Below, in pieces: positions 57,725 to 64,000 of a stretch of DNA of 64,000 nt. The stretch spans positions 62,001 to 126,000 of the forward strand of contig DEBM01000006.1 of the NCBI GenBank assembly GCA_002348545.1, in the 5' to 3' direction. A model generated the notes under the pieces. It was given only the letters and a program-made list of their open reading frames with translations. It ran no database searches and was not told the DNA's origin. Numbering within the stretch: the stretch's first letter is position 1; every line of letters begins with the position of its first letter. The stretch comes from Balneolaceae bacterium UBA2956. GTDB taxonomy: Bacteria; Bacteroidota; Rhodothermia; Balneolales; Balneolaceae. A program made the translations under genes and the position numbers.

Positions 57725-59020
57725 TTAATCTAATCCAACCCGCTTAAAAATCTGATCAACCTGCTTACTGTGATGGGCTAAATCGAACAGTTCGTCAATT
57801 ATGTCGGAACTAAGCTGAGTACTTATAACTGAGTCATCTTGAACCAATATTTTGAATGGGATTTGTTCTTGCCATGCGCGCATTGCTAAAGGTTGAACAA
57901 CATCATAAGCTTGTTCACGCACCATTCCTTGCTCAATGAGTTTGTTCAACACCCTTTGAGAAAATACAAGTCCGTTCGTTTTCCATATGTTGGACTTCAT
58001 ATTATCTTCAAATACCACTAGGTTTTCCATAACATTTGAAAAACGATGAAGCATGTAATCCAATAACATTGTGGCGTCAGGTAGAATAATCCGCTCTGCA
58101 GATGAGTGCGAGATATCGCGTTCATGCCAAAGAGGAATATTTTCGAAAGCAGTAATCATGTATCCACGAAGTACTCGAGCACAACCCGTGATATTTTCAG
58201 AACTTACAGGATTACGCTTGTGTGGCATGGATGAGGAGCCTTTTTGCCCTTTACGAAAAGCCTCTTCTACCTCTCGCACTTCGCTACGTTGCAAATGACG
58301 CACTTCTACCGCCATTTTTTCAAGACTTGATCCAATTAAGGCTAAAATTGACAAATAATGAGCATGGCGATCGCGTTGTAAAGTTTGAGTCGAGATTGGC
58401 GCTGGCTTGAGACCTAATTTTTTACAAGTATGAGTCTCCACCTCGGGTGGAATATTCGCAAAAGTACCTACCGATCCTGACAGCTTCCCAAACTCAACTG
58501 CATCGGCGGCTTGCTCAAATCTTTCTAGATTACGTTGCATTTCCGCATACCATAGGGCACACTTTAATCCATAAGTAGTCGGCTCGGCATGAATCCCATG
58601 GGTTCGACCCATCATCATGGTATATTTATAGTCTAAAGCTTTATTTTTAAGTACATCCATCATACGATGTAAATCATTTCGTAGTATTTGATTTGCCCTT
58701 TTTAGGCGAACTCCCCAAGCAGTATCCACCACATCAGTAGAAGTAAGTCCATAATGCACCCATTTCTTTTCATCACCCAGGGTTTCAGATACTGCCCGAG
58801 TAAAGGCAACTACATCGTGACGGGTCTCCTCTTCTATCTCTTTTATACGATCCAAAGAAAAGCTAGCCTTTTGGTAAAGGGTATTCACATCATTTTGAGG
58901 TATAACCCCTATTCGTGACCATGCCCAACAAGCCGCTAATTCAACATCGAGCCAAGCATCAAACTGTGCTTGCTCCGTCCAAATTGCTATCATTTCTTCG
59001 CGAGAATATCGTTCTATCAT
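57725..59020 (-). CDS. purB: Adenylosuccinate lyase
   Basis: The 431-residue enzyme acts twice in purine synthesis, on SAICAR and on adenylosuccinate. It has T-R-H-D-V-V-A-F, the H-Y-G-L-T-S-T-D-V segment, [11 protein letters not shown] and the fumarase/ASL signature [11 protein letters not shown] with the catalytic serine. The family start [10 protein letters not shown] matches the Gram-positive/Bacteroidota type. murB lies 115 bases upstream. Confidence 0.98.
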   Translation of the reverse strand: MIERYSREEMIAIWTEQAQFDAWLDVELAACWAWSRIGVIPQNDVNTLYQKASFSLDRIKEIEEETRHDVVAFTRAVSETLGDEKKWVHYGLTSTDVVDTAWGVRLKRANQILRNDLHRMMDVLKNKALDYKYTMMMGRTHGIHAEPTTYGLKCALWYAEMQRNLERFEQAADAVEFGKLSGSVGTFANIPPEVETHTCKKLGLKPAPISTQTLQRDRHAHYLSILALIGSSLEKMAVEVRHLQRSEVREVEEAFRKGQKGSSSMPHKRNPVSSENITGCARVLRGYMITAFENIPLWHERDISHSSAERIILPDATMLLDYMLHRFSNVMENLVVFEDNMKSNIWKTNGLVFSQRVLNKLIEQGMVREQAYDVVQPLAMRAWQEQIPFKILVQDDSVISTQLSSDIIDELFDLAHHSKQVDQIFKRVGLD

Positions 59021-59135
59021 AACATGTATTGAATTAGTGCATTGAGTTTAAAATAAGGTTTCTGAAAATGTGTTTGGGACTAAATTAAAAGTGAGTGTCT
59101 TGATTACCCTCACTTTTTTAAAATAATGTCTCTAG

Positions 59136-60179
59136 CTAAATGTCTTTACTATTTTTCGAAATAATTTGCACTTCAGCTTCTAAAGAAATTTTAAACATTT
59201 CTAATACCTTAGAATGAATTAAACTAGCAAATTCACAAATCTCGTCTCCACTAGCCCCACCATGATTTACAATAACTAAAGCTTGTTGTTCGTAGGTACC
59301 TACTTGCCCCTTCCTAAATCCTTTTCCTACCGCTTTATCAATTAGCCAACCAGCTGCTACTTTGGTATAACCACCAGGCATAGGATAGGTTTTTATATCA
59401 GGGAAACGGGTTGATAGGCGATCAATTTGCTCAGAGGGAAGTAATGGATTCTTAAAAAAACTCCCACAACTACCCTGCGTTTGAATATCAGGAAGTCGTG
59501 ACTGACGGACCTGAATAACAGCGTCAAATAATTGTTGTTGACTGGGATTATGAATTCCATGTTGGCTAAAAAAGTATCCCAAGGATTCATAATCGGTCCT
59601 AAGTTGAGCGTTTTTAGGCAGCTTAAACTGTACCTCTGTAATGATAGCCTTATTTTTTAGCTCATCTTTAAAGATGCTATTTCTATATGCAAAATTACAT
59701 TTATCTCTATCTATCCAAATAAGATCTAAAGTTTCAACATGCAAGTATTGTACGCTGGTAATATACTCTTCAACTTCTACACCGTAGGCACCTATATTCT
59801 GAATAGGTGCTGCCCCAACACTCCCAGGTATGAGGGCGAGATTTTCTAAGCCTATCCATCCTTTTTCTACTGTCCACTCTACCATTTCATGCCAATTCTC
59901 ACCGGCTCCAATTAGAAGTTCTACCGAGTATTCATCTTCATGTATAATATCCTTTTTTTTAAGGCCAACAAGTAACACTAACCCTTCAAAATACCTCGGT
60001 AAAAGCACATTTGACCCTCCTCCTAGCACAAGTATACCAACCTTGTTATTCTTAGCCCAATTCAGCGCTTCAACTAAAGCGCCCACACTGTTGATTCTTG
60101 CAACATACTGTGCCTTTGCGGATACTCCCATAGTGGTATAGGATGATAATTCTACTTGTTTCTCAATAGTAATTGCCAT
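59136..60179 (-). CDS. murB: UDP-N-acetylenolpyruvoylglucosamine reductase
   Basis: The 347-residue flavoenzyme reduces the MurA product with NADPH to UDP-MurNAc. FAD-binding segments V-L-G-G-G-S-N-V-L-L and I-P-G-S-V-G-A-A-P-I-Q-N-I-G-A-Y-G are present. The catalytic serine lies in G-S-C-G-S-F-F-K-N-P and the C-terminal E-A-E-V glutamate closes the site. Length and the Y-G-V-E loop fit the type I (E. coli-like) enzyme. It follows the gldE-like gene by six bases, so it may share its transcript. Confidence 0.96.
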   Translation of the reverse strand: MAITIEKQVELSSYTTMGVSAKAQYVARINSVGALVEALNWAKNNKVGILVLGGGSNVLLPRYFEGLVLLVGLKKKDIIHEDEYSVELLIGAGENWHEMVEWTVEKGWIGLENLALIPGSVGAAPIQNIGAYGVEVEEYITSVQYLHVETLDLIWIDRDKCNFAYRNSIFKDELKNKAIITEVQFKLPKNAQLRTDYESLGYFFSQHGIHNPSQQQLFDAVIQVRQSRLPDIQTQGSCGSFFKNPLLPSEQIDRLSTRFPDIKTYPMPGGYTKVAAGWLIDKAVGKGFRKGQVGTYEQQALVIVNHGGASGDEICEFASLIHSKVLEMFKISLEAEVQIISKNSKDI

Positions 60180-60185
60180 AGGATA

Positions 60186-61538
60186 CTAGGTTGAGACTGG
60201 AAGTAATTTTACACGAACTTTTTTAATCCTATTTTTTTGGACAGAATGAACTGTTAATTCAACATCCTTGTAAATAACCCTTTCGCCCACCATTGGTAGA
60301 TTTTCGGTAATACTATAAATAAGACCTCCCAATGTCTCAAAGTCATCTTCCTCTGAGGTAAGTTCACGGTCTAATACATCTTCCATATCGTCCAAATCTA
60401 CATGAGCATCGAAGACGTAAATTCCATTTTTGAATCTTTTATACAACCTTTCCTCCTCGTCCCCATCATCTACCATTTCACCGACTAATTCCTCTAAAAT
60501 ATCGTCCATCGTGACCACTCCTTCCGTTCCTCCGTATTCATCAACTACCACAGCCATGTGTGTTTTCTCCTGCTGAAAATCTCGAAGTAAATCATCCAGT
60601 TTTTTTGTTACGGGTATAAATAATGCTTTTCGGGAAATAGTCTTCCAATTGATTACTTTATCATCATCCTCCGAGTGAATAAAGGGTAGAATATCCTTAG
60701 CATGGATAATCCCATTAATAGTATCTAAGTCATTTTCATAAAGTGGCATTCTAGAAAGGCTATGCTCACGGATTCGAGCAAGTACATCTGAAAGTGAATC
60801 TTCCATAGATACACCAATTATATTGACTCGTGAGGTCATTATTTCACGAACGATAATGTTCCCAAATTCGATTACGTTTTCAATAATCTCCCGCTCATCT
60901 TCTTTAATTGAACCTCCCTGTTCACTTACTTCAGCCATCATTTTTATGTCATCTGAACTAAAGGTATTTGAATTTTTAGGTAAAATTCGCTCCAAGCTAA
61001 AAGTACTTTCAGCAATTAACTTAGCCAGTGGTTTAAGAAGAATAAAATAGATATATATAAAACTACTTAACTTTCTCGATATGCGAAGTGGATCATTGAT
61101 TGAGATAACTTTAGGAGTGATTTCACTAAGAATTAGAATCACAAAAGTAAGTACTATTACTTCTATAGTGTAAACTAAAAATTCAGGTGCGGCGGTAAAG
61201 CCAATTAGTGAACCGGTAATCACAGCCGCCATAACGGAGGCTATTATATTGGCAAAAGTATTCCCTATTAATACTGTAGCTAACAGCCTCCTTGGTTGAC
61301 TTAGCATCGCAACTACTCTCGTATCTATTTGAGAAAAGGCTTCGTCTTTGTTCAGTAAATCTTGTTTGTTTGTAAGCGAGAAAAAGGCAACTTCTGACCC
61401 GGAGAATACAGCTGAAAAAATCAAACTAAGAAGCATAATAACTAATTGGATAGACAGAGTGGTTAATTGAAACTCACCACTCTGAATCCATCCAAGAAAT
61501 ATCCACCAATTAGAAAGGTAAATCGTCATCGATATCAT
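60186..61538 (-). CDS. gldE: GldE-like CNNM/CorC-family transmembrane protein
   Basis: The 450-residue protein has an N-terminal DUF21/CNNM domain of four hydrophobic segments ([13 protein letters not shown] near residue 45), two CBS domains (about residues 220-340, with M-T-S-R-V-N-I and [16 protein letters not shown]) and a C-terminal CorC/HlyC domain. In Flavobacterium gldE lies after ssb and is linked to gliding and T9SS; here it likewise follows ssb, overlapping it by 29 bases (20 if started at ATG 61529). Gliding is inferred only from context; a plain CorC-type magnesium transporter is the alternative. Confidence 0.8.
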   Translation of the reverse strand: MISMTIYLSNWWIFLGWIQSGEFQLTTLSIQLVIMLLSLIFSAVFSGSEVAFFSLTNKQDLLNKDEAFSQIDTRVVAMLSQPRRLLATVLIGNTFANIIASVMAAVITGSLIGFTAAPEFLVYTIEVIVLTFVILILSEITPKVISINDPLRISRKLSSFIYIYFILLKPLAKLIAESTFSLERILPKNSNTFSSDDIKMMAEVSEQGGSIKEDEREIIENVIEFGNIIVREIMTSRVNIIGVSMEDSLSDVLARIREHSLSRMPLYENDLDTINGIIHAKDILPFIHSEDDDKVINWKTISRKALFIPVTKKLDDLLRDFQQEKTHMAVVVDEYGGTEGVVTMDDILEELVGEMVDDGDEEERLYKRFKNGIYVFDAHVDLDDMEDVLDRELTSEEDDFETLGGLIYSITENLPMVGERVIYKDVELTVHSVQKNRIKKVRVKLLPVST

Positions 61539-61977
61539 CTAAATTAACCGTTTTATTCACTCCCTGATTCACAGTGGTTCCACCGCTTTGAGCATTGTTG
61601 GAACTAGAAGCTGACGGCATTTCCGACATACCCCCACCGTTACTACCTCGCGAATCTAGCATAGTCATTTGTAAGGCCTTTATCTCAGTAGTATATCTTT
61701 TTTGCCCTTGCTTATCCTCCCACTCTCGGGTCTGCAAAGGTCCTTCAACATAAATCATTGAACCTTTTTTGAGGTACTGTTGGCATACTTCAGCCGTTCT
61801 TCCCCACGCTACTACTCGATGCCATTCGGTTTTGTCTTGATACTCACCATTGCTATCTCGATAGCGCTCATTAGTGGCAAGGTTAAGGGTAGCTACTGCG
61901 GTGTTTGACTGTGTATATCGGACTTCAGGATCCTGTCCCAAACGTCCAATCAACATTACTTTATTTAGTGAACTCAT
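61510..61977 (-). CDS. ssb: Single-stranded DNA-binding protein
   Basis: The 155-residue protein has an OB-fold domain (residues 1-110: [28 protein letters not shown]). A Gly/Ser/Asn-rich linker and the acidic tip D-D-D-L-P-F follow; the tip recruits repair and replication partners. It coats single-stranded DNA during replication, repair and recombination. The tip-coding region is overlapped by the gldE-like start in another frame. Confidence 0.97.
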   Translation of the reverse strand: MSSLNKVMLIGRLGQDPEVRYTQSNTAVATLNLATNERYRDSNGEYQDKTEWHRVVAWGRTAEVCQQYLKKGSMIYVEGPLQTREWEDKQGQKRYTTEIKALQMTMLDSRGSNGGGMSEMPSASSSNNAQSGGTTVNQGVNKTVNLDDIDDDLPF

Positions 61978-62074
61978 ATAATTCTTTTTATTTAATTTTG
62001 GTATAAGTTAAAATCCTTAGGTCAATCATTCCTCACCATTTATATATTTTTAATGAGTAATCAGTACCTAACAT

Positions 62075-63100
62075 TTATTTTATTTCAAACAAATGTGGCG
62101 CATCGACCATCCTATTTTCATGCTCTTTCGATAATAAAGCATAATTAAATCCTGGATGAATAGCACCCCCACCTACTTGTCCTTGCTTATTTAGGGCTAT
62201 AACACCCACCTGTAGCGATTTAGGATCTTTTTCCTTTGAAATTATTCGGGCTACTACTTCCTCACAGGCCTGCTGCGGGGTATAACCTTGGCGCATTAAC
62301 TCAACAGCCACTGAGGCTCCTGCAGACCGAATGACTGCTTCGCCAAGCCCCGTAGCAACCGCACAACCTACATCATTGTCTAGGTAAAGACCAGCACCTA
62401 TAATAGGAGAATCCCCTACTCTGCCGTGCATCTTATATGCCGCGCCACTTGTGGTGCAAGCCCCAGATAAATTACCCGACTCATCTAGAGCTAACATTCC
62501 TATGGTGTCATGATTTTCTACATTGATCACAGGAGCGTATCTAGAATCCTCTAACCACTTACGCCATGCTTTTTCAGAAGCCTCAGTGAGCAAATTTTCA
62601 CGTTTAAATCCCTGCTCCTCTGCAAATTGCAACGCTCCTTTTCCCACTAGCATGACATGAGGAGTTTCCTCCATCACTTTTCTAGCTACCGAAATAGGGT
62701 GTACAATATGTTCCAAAAAAGCTACTGAACCGCATTGCTGATCATGATTCATAATACAGGCATCCAAGGTAACCCTACCTTCTCTGTCTGGGAATCCCCC
62801 AACACCTACAGATTGATTGGTAGGATCCGCTTCCGCAGTTTTGACACCTAACTCTACCGCATCTAAAGAAGTCCCCCCATTTCCTAGGACTTTCCAGGCT
62901 TCTTCATTGGCTAGGATACCATGAATCCAGGTTGATATCACCACCGGTTTTACAGAAGACACTTGATGTGATGACATTTGGGTTAACTCATTAATAGCTA
63001 AGCTATCCCCTTTAGCAGCTACCTTAGCAGCTGTAAATGCGCTAATACCTGCTAATCCAGCAACACTCTTTCTTAAAAATTGTTTTCTACTTTGATTCAT
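62075..63100 (-). CDS. Glycosylasparaginase (N4-(beta-N-acetylglucosaminyl)-L-asparaginase)
   Basis: The 341-residue protein is an Ntn-hydrolase of the asparaginase-2 family. It has a signal region with S-R-K-Q-F-L-R-K-S (Tat-like, single arginine-lysine pair) and A-G-L-A-G-I-S-A-F. The autocleavage site is N-H-D-T-I-G-M with Thr199 as the new N-terminal nucleophile. G-G-F-P-D-R-E-G-R-V and G-R-V-G-D-S-P-I-I-G-A-G-L-Y are substrate-site segments. It cleaves the Asn-GlcNAc bond of glycoproteins or acts on small asparagine derivatives, here in the envelope. A purine-rich GGAGAGGGG precedes its ATG. Confidence 0.93.
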   Translation of the reverse strand: MNQSRKQFLRKSVAGLAGISAFTAAKVAAKGDSLAINELTQMSSHQVSSVKPVVISTWIHGILANEEAWKVLGNGGTSLDAVELGVKTAEADPTNQSVGVGGFPDREGRVTLDACIMNHDQQCGSVAFLEHIVHPISVARKVMEETPHVMLVGKGALQFAEEQGFKRENLLTEASEKAWRKWLEDSRYAPVINVENHDTIGMLALDESGNLSGACTTSGAAYKMHGRVGDSPIIGAGLYLDNDVGCAVATGLGEAVIRSAGASVAVELMRQGYTPQQACEEVVARIISKEKDPKSLQVGVIALNKQGQVGGGAIHPGFNYALLSKEHENRMVDAPHLFEIK

Positions 63101-63177
63101 CCCCTCTCCATTTTCTTTATTTTTTTCGTATTGCTAGCTTATAATTAAAGTATACTATTCGAACCTAAGGTAACATA

Positions 63178-64000
63178 TTATTTATCGGTTAGATGAGAAA
63201 GTCCGGGCAATTCTTTCCCTTCTAAATATTCTAAACTAGCTCCGCCACCTGTAGATACATGAGATACTCGATCACTCAAACTTACATTTTTAATAGCCGA
63301 GGCAGAGTCTCCTCCTCCAACAATGGTTATAGCACCAAATTCAGTTGCCTTCACTAAGGCTTTAGCAACTGAGTGAGTACCCACTGCAAATTTAGGCATT
63401 TCAAACACCCCCATAGGCCCATTCCAAAGTACAGTTTTTGCTTGAGTAATTTCAGCACTAAATAATGAGATGGTTTCTGGACCTATATCTAGTGATTCCC
63501 AGTTATCTAAAATTCCATCTGAAGCCACCACTTTTCTATTAGCATCGTTTGAAAAATCATCTGCAATAACCAAATCTACAGGTAATATTAAATTAACTCC
63601 TGCCTCAAGCGCTTGATCCATTAGAGATTTTGCCATTGGCATTTTATCTTTCTCTAACAAAGAATTCCCTACCGAATATCCTTTAGTTGCTAAAAACGTA
63701 TAAGCCATCCCTCCACCTATAATAATGGTATCTACTTTCGTCAATAAACGCTGAATAACAGGTATTTTATCCGATACCTTAGCCCCTCCCAAAATTGCCA
63801 CAAAAGGGCGCTTCGGGTTATTGACACTCTCACTTAAATAGGTAATCTCTTTTTCTAACAAAAATCCCGAAACTGACTCCTCCAAATGGGCAGTAACTCC
63901 TGCAACGGATGCATGGGCTCGATGCGAAGATCCAAAGGCATCATTCACAAAAACATCGGCATGGGCTGCAAGTTGTCGGGCAAATTGAGGATCATTTTCA
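63178..64000 (-). CDS. pgk: Phosphoglycerate kinase (5' end outside window)
   Basis: The open frame runs through the right edge: upstream of the V-N-D-A-F-G segment the visible codons continue as E-N-D-P-Q-F-A-R-Q-L-A-A-H-A-D-V-F, the usual PGK sequence, so about 270 C-terminal residues are in the window and the start is beyond 64000. G-G-A-K-V-S-D-K-I-P, W-N-G-P-M-G-V-F-E, G-G-G-D-S-A-S-A and S-T-G-G-G-A-S-L-E are the nucleotide-binding and hinge motifs. It makes ATP in glycolysis; the reverse direction serves gluconeogenesis with PckA and TpiA. Confidence 0.97.
   Translation of the reverse strand, partial: ENDPQFARQLAAHADVFVNDAFGSSHRAHASVAGVTAHLEESVSGFLLEKEITYLSESVNNPKRPFVAILGGAKVSDKIPVIQRLLTKVDTIIIGGGMAYTFLATKGYSVGNSLLEKDKMPMAKSLMDQALEAGVNLILPVDLVIADDFSNDANRKVVASDGILDNWESLDIGPETISLFSAEITQAKTVLWNGPMGVFEMPKFAVGTHSVAKALVKATEFGAITIVGGGDSASAIKNVSLSDRVSHVSTGGGASLEYLEGKELPGLSHLTDK

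Noticed and set aside
1..64000. CRISPR array, insertion sequence, prophage or defence island
   Set aside because: No regularly spaced repeats, transposase, integrase, or phage and defence genes were found; gene content is housekeeping throughout.

Overview
The window is AT-rich chromosomal DNA from a Gram-negative bacterium of the Bacteroidota/Balneolota/Rhodothermota group, most likely a marine Balneolota-type organism. The support is indirect: two secreted proteins end in type IX secretion (T9SS) sorting domains with the N-Y-P-N-P-F-N-P signature common in Balneolota, Rhodothermota and Ignavibacteria; ssb overlaps a gldE-like gene; there are menaquinone genes, a type II glutamine synthetase, an ATP-type PEP carboxykinase, HslUV, and small families typical of the group (DUF3098, DUF2141, DUF4212, secreted GATase-like proteins). 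I see no rRNA, tRNA, insertion sequence, prophage or CRISPR array. Most of the window is housekeeping DNA.

Layout. 1-3.7 kb (minus): end-truncated ccmC, an MFS exporter, dut, a DUF3108 protein and an ArsC-like protein. 3.8-12.8 kb (plus): a lipoprotein, a small winged-helix-like protein, a biotin carrier protein, murA, RNase G, hslV-hslU and an S41 protease. 13-15 kb (minus): a DUF4212/sodium-solute symporter pair. 15.3-16.4 kb (plus): a T9SS-exported polysaccharide deacetylase-like protein. 16.6-24.9 kb (minus): a vitamin B12 region read as cobalamin riboswitch, BtuB-like TonB receptor, BtuG-like beta-propeller with a T9SS tail, then B12-dependent ribonucleotide reductase nrdJ with a clear terminator. 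25-28.4 kb: acyl-ACP thioesterase, dicarboxylate symporter, DUF92 and DUF3098 proteins. 28.6-34.6 kb (plus): maf, a TPR protein, a secreted GATase-like protein, mazG and citrate synthase. 34.6-45.9 kb (minus): leuS, a LuxC/LuxE-like pair with an NHL-type propeller, purD, tpiA, a thioredoxin-fold protein without redox cysteines, and gatB. 46.3-57.7 kb: pckA, prfA, purK-purE, an RNA-binding protein, YbjQ, DUF2141, glnA, menA-menC-menE. 57.7-64 kb (minus): purB, murB, gldE-like, ssb, glycosylasparaginase and the C-terminal part of pgk.

The most interesting unit is the B12 region. One cobalamin riboswitch heads an outer-membrane receptor and a surface propeller that resembles Bacteroides BtuG but carries a T9SS sorting domain in place of a lipoprotein anchor. 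The next gene is the AdoCbl-dependent ribonucleotide reductase, the likely consumer of the vitamin. Two perfect DnaA boxes and one near-match lie upstream of nrdJ. A second unit worth attention is the purD-NHL-LuxE-LuxC run, an acyl-reductase-type pair with no luciferase genes nearby.
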